A DNA stretch of 64,000 nt from CAWCKS01 sp963763485 (GTDB lineage: Bacteria > Pseudomonadota > Alphaproteobacteria > Rhizobiales > Xanthobacteraceae): NCBI GenBank assembly GCA_963763485.1, contig CAVXOW010000003.1, positions 62,001 to 126,000 on the forward strand. The letters are read 5' to 3'. Both the position numbers and the translations under genes were made by a program. This document shows positions 17,320 to 26,823 of the stretch, piece after piece (within the stretch, counting starts at the first letter, position 1; each line of letters begins with the position of its first letter). The notes below the pieces were generated by a model. It saw nothing but the letters and a program-made list of their open reading frames with translations, did no database searches and had not been told where the DNA came from.

Positions 17320-18131
17320 ACGGGGCAGCCGAAAAATCCGTCCCGCTGACGCTGGCCGCCTGGCTGTTCGGCCTGTTGTGGGCGATGCCGCTGTTCTATG
17401 CGCTGTGGGCCGGCTTCCATCCGGTGGCCTACGCCACGCGCTTCGACCTCACGTCGCCGCTCACGCTGCACAATTTTTCGCGCGCCTGGGAAGCTGCGCC
17501 ATTCGCGCGTTACTTCGTCAACACAGCTCTGCTGGTGCTCGGCATCATGGCAGGCCAGTTCGTCATTTGCACGCTGGCAGCGTTCGGCCTCGCACGCTGG
17601 AAATTCTACGGCAGCGAGGTGCTGTTCGCGCTGATCCTCGTGCAGCTGATGGTGACGCCGGACGTCTTGATCCTGGAGAATTATCGCACGCTGCAGAAGC
17701 TCGGCCTGATCGATACGCTGACCGGCATCGGCTTGCCTTACGTTGCGTCTGCGTTCGGCATCTTCCTGCTGCGCCAGGCCTTCAAGACCATCCCGCGCGA
17801 GCTCGACGACGCCGCGCGCATCGAAGGCGCCTCAACGCTGCAAACCATTTGGCGCGTCTACCTGCCGCTGGCGCGGCCGGTCTATGTCGCCTATGGCCTC
17901 GTCTCCGTCAGCTATCACTGGAACAATTTTCTATGGCCGCTGATCGTCACCAATTCGGTCGAGACGCGGCCGCTGACAGTCGGCCTGCAGGTGTTCGCCT
18001 CGGTCGATCAGGGCATCGACTGGTCGGTGATCTCAGCCGCCGCGCTGATGACCTCGGCGCCGCCGATGATCGCCTTCCTGGTGTTCCAGCGCGCCTTCAT
18101 CCAGAGCTTCTTGCACGCGGGCATTCGGTGA
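17316..18131 (+). CDS. ABC importer permease 2, CUT1/UgpE (MalG-like) type
   Basis: This 271-residue inner-membrane protein starts at ATG 17316, overlapping the TGA of permease 1 (ATGA), which couples their translation. Six helices are predicted. The EAA loop is ELDDAARIEGASTLQTIWRVYLP (residues about 165-187), and the following helix (YVAYGLVSVSYHWNNFLWPL) has the MalG-type WNNFLWPL motif. It forms the heterodimeric channel with permease 1. A 9-bp hairpin just downstream probably ends the operon. Confidence 0.92.
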   Translation: MNGAAEKSVPLTLAAWLFGLLWAMPLFYALWAGFHPVAYATRFDLTSPLTLHNFSRAWEAAPFARYFVNTALLVLGIMAGQFVICTLAAFGLARWKFYGSEVLFALILVQLMVTPDVLILENYRTLQKLGLIDTLTGIGLPYVASAFGIFLLRQAFKTIPRELDDAARIEGASTLQTIWRVYLPLARPVYVAYGLVSVSYHWNNFLWPLIVTNSVETRPLTVGLQVFASVDQGIDWSVISAAALMTSAPPMIAFLVFQRAFIQSFLHAGIR

Positions 18132-18153
18132 GGTGAGGGGGCACCGACGTTGC

Positions 18154-18176
18154 GCGTTGCCGGCAAACGGCAACGC
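18154..18176 (+). terminator. Hairpin downstream of the importer operon
   Basis: A perfect 9-bp stem (GCGTTGCCG with CGGCAACGC) has a 5-base loop and no T tract. It lies between two convergent genes and may stabilise or end transcripts from either side. Confidence 0.45.
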
Positions 18177-18204
18177 CGCGCCGGTTGGCGGTCCGGTTGA
18201 CAGG

Positions 18205-18465
18205 CTAGGTCTTTCGCCCCGAGTCCGTCTCGCGCTTCAGATAGTCCGTCAGGCTGGCCTTCGTCTGTTTCTTTTTCGCTTTGGGCGCCGGCTGCGGAGG
18301 CGGGCTTTGTGCGTCACGGGCCAGCCTCAGTGCCTTCAAACGCTCAGTGTTGCGATTGATCGCCTCTTCCCGCGCGCGGTAGTCGGCGAGAGCCTTGTCG
18401 GACTCAAATCGCTTTTGCTGAGCCTTGAGCGCTTTCTCTTCGGCCGTCAGGGGTTTCTTGTCCAT
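18205..18465 (-). CDS. Small charged coiled-coil protein, 86 aa
   Basis: An 86-residue protein starts at ATG 18465 (MDKKPLTAEEKALKAQ). The N-terminal two thirds form one long charged helix (KALADYRAREEAINRNTERL), followed by a Pro/Lys linker (PPPQPAPKAKKKQ) and a short tail SLTDYLKRE. There is no signal peptide or membrane span. An in-frame ATG at 18486 adds seven residues. I do not recognise it; a DNA- or protein-associated helper is possible, but nothing in the sequence proves it. Confidence 0.6.
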   Translation of the reverse strand: MDKKPLTAEEKALKAQQKRFESDKALADYRAREEAINRNTERLKALRLARDAQSPPPQPAPKAKKKQTKASLTDYLKRETDSGRKT

Positions 18466-18528
18466 TCCACCAATATAGGCGCTCAAGTCCTTGTTCGCGA
18501 GGCCAATTTCGCTCGTTACCTGGCTGCC

Positions 18529-19062
18529 CTACGGTGCAACATGATTCCCTTCACGGACTGAACAGGCCTGATTGGAAATCTCGGTTGCAAGGATTTCGAC
18601 TGCATCACCATCCGGCCCCCTCTGCATCAAATGTCCGCTGGCTGGCTTGCCTACGGCGAGGGCCACGGTGCAGGACGTAAAGCCCGCACCAAAGCTGATC
18701 GTCATGCGTCCGGCGCCGGAGCCTAACGCGGCGAGCGCAACCAATTTGTCGCCCATGAACTGCAAATTGCGCGATCCCCCTTCGGGGGTGCCGTCGCCTG
18801 GACCTAGCTCGGCGCTTTTTCCGGACGTCGTCGATTTTACGAAAGCCCGGCCCGCGGAGCTGACGTAAATCATGCGCTCGGTTTGAATTTGACGGGTTCG
18901 CTGCCCGGCTGGCGTCATGATCGATCTGCTCGCCGTCCAGGACGCAGTTATCGTCTTGTTGCGCAATTGCGATGGCGCAACGTCAGCAGCAACGCCCAGC
19001 GCTGGAAGGGTGCAGACAGCTACAGTGACAAGAGTTCCAAGTCGCAATCCCCGCCCAATCAC
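18529..19062 (-). CDS. Secreted conserved hypothetical protein, 177 aa
   Basis: The likely start is GTG 19062, with GAGGG upstream. Residues 1-26 form a signal peptide (...LPALGVAA). The mature protein is beta-rich, with one Cys near the middle (FTSCTVALAVGK) and one near the C-terminus (NQACSVREG) that could form a disulfide. A conserved block SRSIMTPAGQRTRQIQTERM follows the signal. It is predicted periplasmic. The long AT-rich upstream region holds several palindromes that may regulate it. Confidence 0.6.
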   Translation of the reverse strand: MIGRGLRLGTLVTVAVCTLPALGVAADVAPSQLRNKTITASWTASRSIMTPAGQRTRQIQTERMIYVSSAGRAFVKSTTSGKSAELGPGDGTPEGGSRNLQFMGDKLVALAALGSGAGRMTISFGAGFTSCTVALAVGKPASGHLMQRGPDGDAVEILATEISNQACSVREGNHVAP

Positions 19063-19431
19063 TCTTCATCCCTCATGTCCGCGCCTCTTCCTGTCCTGAA
19101 GCAATTGCCGCAGCATCTCTTGCACAAGGAGCGGCAGCTGACGCCAGTCAACTGTCGAAAGAATTCTGCTTATCGTCTCTCTCATATATCCGTAGACGGA
19201 TATTCGTTGGCGAATATTCGTCTAGTGACTAATCACTAATTGTAATTCGGCGTGCTGCAACCAAAGCTCCGAAAAAGGTGACAAAATATCGCGCAACGCG
19301 ATAAATCATTGGCGTTTTTCGTTGACCACCCAGCGCGAAAAATACTTTCCGTGGACCGGCTTAAACCCCGCAAAAAATCGGCAATTCCAGTTTGTGATCT
19401 GCGTCTTGCGCGTCACCGCTGGTCGGTGAAC
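19063..19431. other. AT-rich intergenic region with several palindromes
   Basis: This 369-base gap is markedly less GC-rich than its surroundings. It contains TATCCG-TAGA-CGGATA (19187-19202), AGTGA-CTAA-TCACT (19224-19237) and TATCGCG-CAA-CGCGATA (19287-19303). All are perfect inverted repeats of operator size. It lies upstream of the secreted protein gene at 19062 and downstream of the M23 peptidase gene. No convincing gene is seen inside. Confidence 0.6.
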
Positions 19432-20823
19432 TCACGCCCCGCCGCTGGTCAACCTGACGCCAGCGCGCAAAAATTTCTGCGGGTCGACGGCCTCGCCATC
19501 GATGCGGGTCTCGTAGTGCAGGTGCGGTCCGGTCGAGCGCCCGGTCGATCCGACCGCGCCGATCACCTGGCCGATCTTCACGTTGTCGCCGACCTTCACG
19601 AGAATTTCGGAGAGATGGCCGTAGCGTGTCGCCAGTCCATTGCCGTGATCGACCTCGATCATGCGGCCATAGCCGCCTGACCAGCCCGCCGACGTCACCG
19701 TGCCGTTCGCGGTGACACGCACCGGGTCTCCCATCGAAGCGCGGAAGTCGAGGCCGGTGTGCATCGCGGGCCGGCCGAGGAACGGATCGGAGCGCACGCC
19801 AAAACCTGACGACAGCTCGATCTCGCCGATCACCGGCTTGCGGTAGGGCACGAGCGACAGCGTGCGGCTCAAGCGCTCGATCTGCGCGCGCGCGACAGTA
19901 ATGCGAAACAGCTGGCGATCGAATGCGTCCGTGCTTGCCGGCTTGACCGGCACGAACGGGCCGCCGACGCCGCCTTTCGGCGTTGCCTTCTCCATCTCCG
20001 TCATGTCGAGGCCGAGGTCGGTGAACACGCCGCGCATGCGGCGCATCCTCAAATCGTAGCTCTCTTCGAGCGCGTTGAGCGCGGTGCGCTGCTTGCCTTC
20101 GATGCCGTCGAGCGACATCTGCAGGCGTGCCAATACGCCCGCCATGCCGCCCGGCGCGCTGCGATCGCTTGCGAAGGTCGTCGCCACGGTGGTGCGCGAT
20201 TCCAGCCGCGCCTCGCGATCAGGCGGTGCCACGAAAATCACGGTGTCGTTGATCGGCGACGGTTTGGGCGTGCCGGACGCATCGGTCGACGAGGGCAGGG
20301 GGCTTCGTGCCGTCGGCCGGATCGAGCCGGTGATCGACGTGTCGGGCATGCCGCCGAGCGCGGTGGTGCGCTGCTCGAGTGCGGCCTGCCGCTTCTGGAT
20401 TTCGCCGAGCTTCTTTTCGAATTGCTCCTGGTCGAGCAGTTGGCGGCTCGTGGCGCGGTCAACCTGCGCGCGCAAATCGGAAATTCGATCCTCGTAGGCG
20501 TATTGCATCTCCGCCTGGCGCGCGACGAGGCGGGTCAGCACGTCATCGCGGAAGGCGAAGTAGATCGCGGTCGACGCCGACCACGCCGCCATCACGATGA
20601 CGGTGCCGATGATGATCCAGAACACCACCGGTCCGATGCGGACCTGGCGGCCGGCATGAACCAGCGCATAGCCCTGGGCCATTCCCTGGGCCAGCGCGCC
20701 GAGCTTGGTCTCGGCAGGATGATGCGCATGGCCGGCGGTGCCGTATTCCGCGCGTCGCGAGGAGACTTCATGACTCCAATGGCGGGGACGCGACTGCAAC
20801 GGTGGACCGGACCGGGACGACAT
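19432..20823 (-). CDS. M23-family murein endopeptidase, membrane-anchored
   Basis: The protein (463 residues from ATG 20823, with GTGGAG upstream) has a cytosolic N-terminus, one transmembrane helix (VVFWIIIGTVIVMAAWSAST) and a coiled coil (EQFEKKLGEIQKRQAALEQR). Its C-terminal LytM domain carries the zinc ligands: His355 and Asp359 in HTGLDF, and HLH in GPHLHYE. The active site therefore looks complete. Such proteins cut peptide cross-links in peptidoglycan or regulate amidases during growth and division. It is similar in layout to MepM/NlpD-like enzymes but has no LysM domain that I can see. Confidence 0.9.
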   Translation of the reverse strand: MSSRSGPPLQSRPRHWSHEVSSRRAEYGTAGHAHHPAETKLGALAQGMAQGYALVHAGRQVRIGPVVFWIIIGTVIVMAAWSASTAIYFAFRDDVLTRLVARQAEMQYAYEDRISDLRAQVDRATSRQLLDQEQFEKKLGEIQKRQAALEQRTTALGGMPDTSITGSIRPTARSPLPSSTDASGTPKPSPINDTVIFVAPPDREARLESRTTVATTFASDRSAPGGMAGVLARLQMSLDGIEGKQRTALNALEESYDLRMRRMRGVFTDLGLDMTEMEKATPKGGVGGPFVPVKPASTDAFDRQLFRITVARAQIERLSRTLSLVPYRKPVIGEIELSSGFGVRSDPFLGRPAMHTGLDFRASMGDPVRVTANGTVTSAGWSGGYGRMIEVDHGNGLATRYGHLSEILVKVGDNVKIGQVIGAVGSTGRSTGPHLHYETRIDGEAVDPQKFLRAGVRLTSGGA

Positions 20824-20940
20824 CAGAACTCCACGGCCGGCAAAGACGCGCAAAACAACACGCGAAGAGAAGGACCGGCTACTCAGGTTCCGATTTGAGC
20901 CGGTTATGGTTAATTTTCATCAAATGCGGGCTTTTTGCTC

Positions 20941-21012
20941 GAGCATGATCCGGAAAAGCATGCCCTCGACTTGATCGGGGGTGGAAACCGGCTTTCTGAA
21001 AAGACCATGCTC
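20941..21012. repeat. Dispersed inverted repeat (CCGGAAAAG family, second copy)
   Basis: GAGCATGATCCGGAAAAG at the left and a diverged inverse (GGCTTTCTGAAAAGACCATGCTC) at the right form the same element type as at 6204, with a longer interior. It ends three bases before the stop of the peroxiredoxin gene and probably forms its 3' hairpin. Confidence 0.75.
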
Positions 21013-21014
21013 AA

Positions 21015-21686
21015 TCAAGCCGAGCGGGCGGCCGCCAGCACCTCGTCGGCGTGGCCATCGACCTTCACATGGCGCCAGACCCGTCGCACGCGGCCGTCGG
21101 CGCCGACCAGAACGGTGGTGCGAAGGATGCCCTCGAACGTCCGGCCATACATCGATTTTTCGCCCCAGGCGCCATACGCCTTGATCATGCCTTTGGCCTC
21201 GTCGGAGACCAGCGGCACGCCGAGCTGGTACTTGTCGCGGAAGGCGTCTTGCGCCTTCACCGGATCGGCCGAGACCCCGATCACCCTGGTGCCGGCCGCG
21301 GCGAACTCCTTCGCGAGCCGTGAAAAATCCATCGAACTCGCGGGTACACCCCGGCGTGTCGGCGCGCGGGTAGAAATAGATCACGAGCTTTTCATCGGCG
21401 AAATCGGCGAGCGACACCGCGTCGCCGCCGTCGCGCGGAAGCCGGAAGTCCGGCGCCGGCGCTCCTTCGGCCAATCCGGTGGCCCGGACGCCGCCTTCAA
21501 ATCGGCGTTGGGTTTGGTCGACGCTTTCACTTTCGCCGGCGGCTGGGCTTTGGTCTTGGCTTTGGCTTTGGACGGAGCCTTGGACGACATTGCCCGGCGC
21601 GTTGCGCGCGACTTCGTCTTCGCAGCCGCCTTGGCCCGCTTGGCCACTGATTTGGCTGGCTTTTTCTTGGACTTTTTCTTGATCAT
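21015..21686 (-). CDS. bcp: Peroxiredoxin (BCP/PrxQ) with Lys/Ala-rich N-terminal tail; two frameshifts
   Basis: From ATG 21686 (AAAGGAAGG upstream) the first 80 residues are a histone-H1-like tail rich in Lys and Ala (MIKKKSKKKPAKSVAKRAK). The thiol peroxidase domain then follows: APAPDFRLPRDGG, YFYPRADTPGCTRE with the peroxidatic Cys, and VIGVSADPVKAQDAFRDKY. The usual resolving Cys five residues after PGCT is absent, as in 1-Cys BCPs. One break near 21475 and an extra T near 21335 put the parts in three frames. The enzyme reduces hydroperoxides using thioredoxin. The tail could place it on DNA, which is my inference. Confidence 0.8.
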
Positions 21687-21951
21687 GCGCCTTCCTTTCG
21701 TCGCTTTCGGCGGGTCAAACAATTCATACCAGATCACATGACCGGCGGCGCGATCCCGATTGCGCGGTCGTGTGCTCTTGCGAGAGTGTGAAATCCCGGG
21801 TGTATGCTGGCAAGAGACGGGTCGAAGAAGGGGTCAATGGAAAGTGGGAATTGCCAAGGTGCTTTCGGGCCTTGGGCATGTTCTCGTCGGTCCTGCGACG
21901 TAACAGCTTTTCAACCGGAAACGGGCAACGTCACGATCGGGGGTAGGTGCG

Positions 21952-24900
21952 TTGCTCAGTCGTAGCCAAAATCCGAATTTTGACCAGCAGCAGCCGCGCG
22001 GAGCAACGGTGTCGAGGTCCACGGCCCAATCCCGGCAAGCCGGCCCCGCTGCGTCAGCGCAGGATTGGGACGAGGGCACAGCGCACGAGAGCTGGGGCCA
22101 CGACCACACTCATGACGCCGCCGCAAGCGACCGTGCCAAGCGCCTGCTGGCGCGCAGGGGGCCTGCGTCGCTGCACCAGCTCGGCGATCGCCTCAATTCG
22201 CTGAAGGACATCTTCGCCGGCCGCCGCTGGGTTAGACGGCTGCTGGTCGCGGCGCTGGCCGTCTCGATGCTGTTCATGTTCGGCGCGGGCGCGCTGTGGT
22301 GGCGGCTCGGTGAGGGGCCGATCAGCCTCGATTTCGCAACGCCCTGGCTTGCGGGAGCAATCGAAGACAATCTCGGCAGCAATCACACGGTCGAGGTCGG
22401 CGGCACCCAGATCGAGCGTGCCGGGCGAATCCGCTTCGCGGTCCGCCTGCTCGACATCGTCGTGCGCGATCGCGACAAGGCGGTGGTTGCCAGTGCACCT
22501 AAGGCCGAAGTCCGGCTATCGATGTTGTCGCTGTTGATGGGCCGGCTCCGTGCCGAAAGCCTTAATCTGGTCGACGCCGAGCTGTTCGTGCAGATCACGC
22601 CGGACGGGCGAGTGATCGTCTCGACCGGCAACAATGCGCGCCCGATCGTCGCGACCAAACCGAATGCGCTGCCGCTCCGCGCGCCGCCGACCATTGCTCC
22701 GTGATCCCTTCCGCGCCGGTACAGACGGATGTCTCGGCGGCAGCGCCGCGCAAGGGGCCCAATCTGGATGGGCTGCTCGCTGCGCTCGCCTGGATCGATC
22801 GGGTCGGGGAAACCGAACTCAGCGGTTATGACCTCAGCGAGGTCGGCTTGAAGAACGGCAATCTCGTTGTCGACGACCAGCAAAGCGGCAGCAAGTGGAC
22901 ATTCAGCAACATCAGCCTGGCGTTGCGTCGGCTGTCAGGCGGTGGTGTGTCGTTCCGCATCGGCGAGGAGGGGCCAGCGCGACCGTGGTCGCTGCGCGCC
23001 TCGATCGGGGCTGCCGCGGACGGGGTGCGGCCGATCGACATCGCGGCAGACAAGGTTTCGGTCAAGGACATCGTGCTGGCGATGCGGCTTGGCGACATGC
23101 CGTACACGATCGACCTGCCGGTGTCGGGCCGGTTGCGCGGCGAGATCGGCCGCGACGGCCTGCCGACGTTCTTCACCGGCAGCATCGCAGTCGATGCCGG
23201 CACCATCGTGGATCGCAAAGTGCCGGATTATCCGATGGCGATCGACCGCGCCGACATCAATATCGATTGGGACTCGACGCGGCGCGTGCTGGTCGCGCCG
23301 TTCCAGCTGCGCTCGGGTGGCAACCGTCTCACGCTGCTCGCCCATGTCGAGCCACCCAGTGACAACGTGCCGAACTGGCAGCTGGGACTGAGCGGCGGAA
23401 CAATTCTGCTGGCGGGCGAGGGCGACGAGAAGCCCCTGATCTTCAACCGCATCGCGGTCCGCGTTCGGTTCGATACCGACAACAAGCGGATAGTGCTCAG
23501 CCAGGCTGATTTCTCGAACGGCGACATCGGCGTCGCCGGCAGCGGTACGTTCGACTATTCGACCGCCGATCCCAGATTGTCGGGCGGCATTGCCGGCACG
23601 CCGATGCCTGTGTCCGCCTTGAAGCGGATGTGGCCGCCGTTGATCACGCCGGAGCTGCGCGATTGGGTGGTGCAGCGGATCGAGAGCGGCACGCTCTCCC
23701 ATGCTGAGATCGCCGTGAATGCACCGGTGAGCACCTTGGCGCGCGGCGGGCCGCCGATCCCGGATGACGGCCTTTCCGTCAGCATCCTCGGCACCAATGC
23801 GCGGGTCCATCCGGTCGACGAACTGCCTGACGTCCACGACGCCGACATGAAGATCAGGGTCACCGGGCGCACCGCCAATGTCACGATCGCGCAAGCAACT
23901 GTCGACACGCCGGGCGGACGCAAACTGACGATTTCGGATTTTACCTTCGAGATTCCCGATATTGCGCCAAAGCCGATGCCGTCGCGGGTGCGCTTTCGCG
24001 TCGACGGCACGGTGCCGGCGGTCTCGGAAATCCTGAACTCCGACCGGCTCAATGAATTTTCCGGCCTGCCGATTGATCCCGCGACCAGCAAAGGCAACGT
24101 CACTGCTCAGATCGTGCTGGCGATGCCGATCAAGAACGAGCTGACCAAGGCGGATACGACATACTCGGTTGCCTCCGACATCACCAACGTCGCCGTCGAC
24201 AAGCTGGTGATGGGGCAGAAGCTCGAGGCCGGCACGCTGAAAGTGCTCGCCAACAACCAAGGCTACCAGATCAAAGGCGACGTCAAGATCAACGGCCAGC
24301 CGGCTTCGCTCGACTATCGCAAGCCGCAAGACGGCGATGCCGAGGTCAAGTTGCAGGCGACGCTCGATGATGCGAGCCGCGCGCGGCTTGGTCTCGACGT
24401 CGGGCCTGGAGTCACTGGCTCGATCGGCGTCAAGCTCAACGGCAAGCTCGGCGGGGCCGATCGCGAGAGCAAGCTCGGGGTTGACGCGGACTTGAGTGCC
24501 GCGAAGGTCGAGAACGTGCTGCCGGGCTGGGTCAAGCAGCCAGGCCGCGCCGGCCACGTCACCTTCAACGTGACGCAGAAGCCGCAGTCGACCCGGTTCG
24601 ACGACCTCAGCGTCGATGGCGGCGGCGCCGCGATCAAGGGCTCCATCGAACTCGACCAGAACGGCGAGTTGCTGAATGCTGCTTTCCCTGTCTACCAGCC
24701 GTCGGAAGGCGACAAGGCGAACCTTAAGGCCGACCGCGGCTCGGACGGCGTGCTTCGCATCACTATGCGCGGCGACGTGTTCGATGCCCGCAGTTTTATC
24801 CGCGCAGCCACCAGTGGCACCAGCTCGGACAGCAAGACCAAGCAGCGCAACGGCGACTTCGACCTCGACATCAAGCTCGGTGCAGTCGCTGGTTTCAACG

Positions 24901-25652
24901 GCGAGGCGGTGCGTGCCGTCGACGTCAGGCTGAGCCGTCGTAGCGGCGTCATCAAGAGTTTTTCGCTGAACGGTAAGGTCGGCCACGACACGCCAGTCAC
25001 TGGTGACATGCGCGGGCTCAATATTGGCCGCCCGGTGATGTACGCGGAGACTGCGGACGCCGGCGCGCTGTTCCGCTTCACTGACATCTATTCGAAGATT
25101 TACGGCGGTCAGATGTGGATCGCGATGGACCTGCCGACCATCGATTCGCAGCCGCAGGAAGGGCTGATCAACGTCCGCGACTTCGTCATCCGCGGCGAGG
25201 ACAAGCTGGAGCAGGTCGCGGCCAACGGCCAGCCGACGACGCCGGTCCAGCAAAACAACCTCTCGTTCTCGCGGGCACGTGCCGAGTTCACCCGCGACAG
25301 CGGGCTGCTCGCGATCCGCGACGGCATCGTCTCCGGGCCGACCATGGGCGCGACCATCGAGGGTCGCATCGACTACAACACCAATCAGATCAGGATGAGC
25401 GGCACCTTCCTGCCGGCCTATGCGCTGAACAACATATTCGGCCAGATTCCAATTGTCGGCATTTTCCTCGGCGGGGGCAGCAATGAAGGCTTGATCGGCA
25501 TCACTTACGAGGTGGTCGGCACGCCGGCGCAACCGACGTTGCGCGTCAATCCCGTGTCGGCGATCGCGCCTGGCCTGTTCCGGAAGATGTTCGAGTTCTC
25601 GACCGGCCGCCAGCAGAACCAGCCGCCGCCGATCAACTCGACGCCGCGCTGA
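21952..25652 (+). CDS. AsmA-family (DUF3971/AsmA_2) envelope protein, one frameshift
   Basis: This very large protein (about 1,230 residues) has one N-terminal membrane anchor (LLVAALAVSMLFMFGAGALW) and then a long periplasmic beta-rich region with many repeated two-strand units. It ends in an AsmA_2-type domain (ALNNIFGQIPIVGIFLGGGS; GLIGITYEVVGTPAQPTLRV). AsmA-like proteins such as YhdP/TamB are thought to bridge phospholipids between membranes. Near 22700 a stop and frame change separate the first 250 residues from the rest, probably one missing base. The start is uncertain: TTG 21952 has GGGGGTAGG upstream. Confidence 0.82.
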
Positions 25653-25729
25653 ACCGAACGCCGCTCGTTCAGTTGCGCGCTGGCGCGGTCAGGCCTATCC
25701 TGAAGCTTGCAACGAAGGCTCGACGCGCG

Positions 25730-26791
25730 ATGAACCAGGTGGCGCTTGTCTCAAAAAGCTTTGAGGTCGACGATTTCGCCGCTGCGCAGGAGCTTTATCA
25801 CGCCAATGGCTGGACCGATGGATTGCCGGTTGTGCCGCCGACTGCCGCCGCGGTGCGGGCCTGCCTCGAATGGGCGCTGATGCCACCGGACCAACTGCTC
25901 GGTATCGAGCCCGTGCGGGAGCAGCCGATCACCGCCGAGAAACTCGCGATCAATGCCGTCATGGCGGGATGCTTGCCGATGCATTTCCCGGTGGTCGCGA
26001 CGGCGTGGCAGGCGATGATGAAGGAGGAGTTCCTGCTTCATGGCGTGACCTCGAGCACGGGCGGTTGTGCGGTGCTGGTCATCATCAATGGGCCCGTCCG
26101 CGCCGAGCTCGGCGCCAATGGCACATTCAATGCGCTAGGGAATAGCGATCGCGCGACCGCGGTGATCGGCCGGGCGCTGCGGCTTGGCCTCATCAACCTG
26201 CTTGATGTGCGCTCCGGCGGCATCGACCGTTCGACGCTGGGCCATCCCGGCAAGTTCTCGTACTGCATCGCCGAGGATGAGGAGGAGACGACGTGGCAAC
26301 CGCTCGCGGTCGTCCGCGGCATTCCGCCTGATGCGTCGGCCTTGACGGTGATGGCGGCGATGGCGCCGCGTCAGATCATGAATGAGTGGACCACCGATCC
26401 ACGCGAAATCCTCGAGACATTTGCCGCCGAGATGCGCGCCAACCAGCTGCACTATTCGATTTACGGCGGCAACTACGTCATTGTGATTCCAAAACAGCTG
26501 CGCGAGCCGATCGAACGCGCCGGCTGGAGTAAACGCGACATCGCCGAATTCCTGTTCGAGCGGGCGAGGGTCCGCCGTGGCGAATGGGCCAATGTCGGGA
26601 AGGGCTCGGTCGTGCGCGACCGCGCCGAGAAAATCCACACCGCGCTCGGTTCGCCCGACGATCTTCTCGTCGTGGCTGCCGGCGGCCCGGCCGGTGGTTT
26701 TGGCGCGGTGATCCCGCCCTGGATGGGCAGCAAGACGCGCGCGGTGACCGCGGCGATCGGTGTCTGCGTCGATTGCGAGCCTGCGTCTTAG
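25730..26791 (+). CDS. Conserved protein adjacent to the UGSC gene
   Basis: The 353-residue protein starts at ATG 25730 (MNQVALVSKSFEVDDF). A conserved opening ELYHANGWTDGLPVVPPT is followed by an ITAEKLAINAVMAGCLPMHF block and SSTGGCAVLVIINGP. It ends GVCVDCEPAS, a C-terminal CxxC. It has no signal peptide or clear membrane span. I recall such proteins being encoded next to UGSC-family proteins, but no function is established to my knowledge. The gene ends 32 bases before the UGSC gene, so the two are almost surely one operon. The paired Cys suggest a redox link, which is inference. Confidence 0.65.
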   Translation: MNQVALVSKSFEVDDFAAAQELYHANGWTDGLPVVPPTAAAVRACLEWALMPPDQLLGIEPVREQPITAEKLAINAVMAGCLPMHFPVVATAWQAMMKEEFLLHGVTSSTGGCAVLVIINGPVRAELGANGTFNALGNSDRATAVIGRALRLGLINLLDVRSGGIDRSTLGHPGKFSYCIAEDEEETTWQPLAVVRGIPPDASALTVMAAMAPRQIMNEWTTDPREILETFAAEMRANQLHYSIYGGNYVIVIPKQLREPIERAGWSKRDIAEFLFERARVRRGEWANVGKGSVVRDRAEKIHTALGSPDDLLVVAAGGPAGGFGAVIPPWMGSKTRAVTAAIGVCVDCEPAS

Positions 26792-26823
26792 GATTGCGCG
26801 CGTGCGCTGAGGGAAGAATCGCA

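Noticed and set aside
16377..18131. A single 584-codon permease fusion
   Set aside because: The join arises from the extra C at 17219-17220. In the corrected frame permease 1 stops at 17319 and permease 2 starts at 17316.
16715..18136. Open frame of 473 codons on the plus strand
   Set aside because: It is an out-of-frame shadow of the two permease genes with no hydrophobic helices.
22935..25532. Open frame of 865 codons on the minus strand
   Set aside because: It is antisense to the AsmA-type gene, rich in Arg, Asp and His as expected for a shadow of high-GC coding DNA, and has no family motif.
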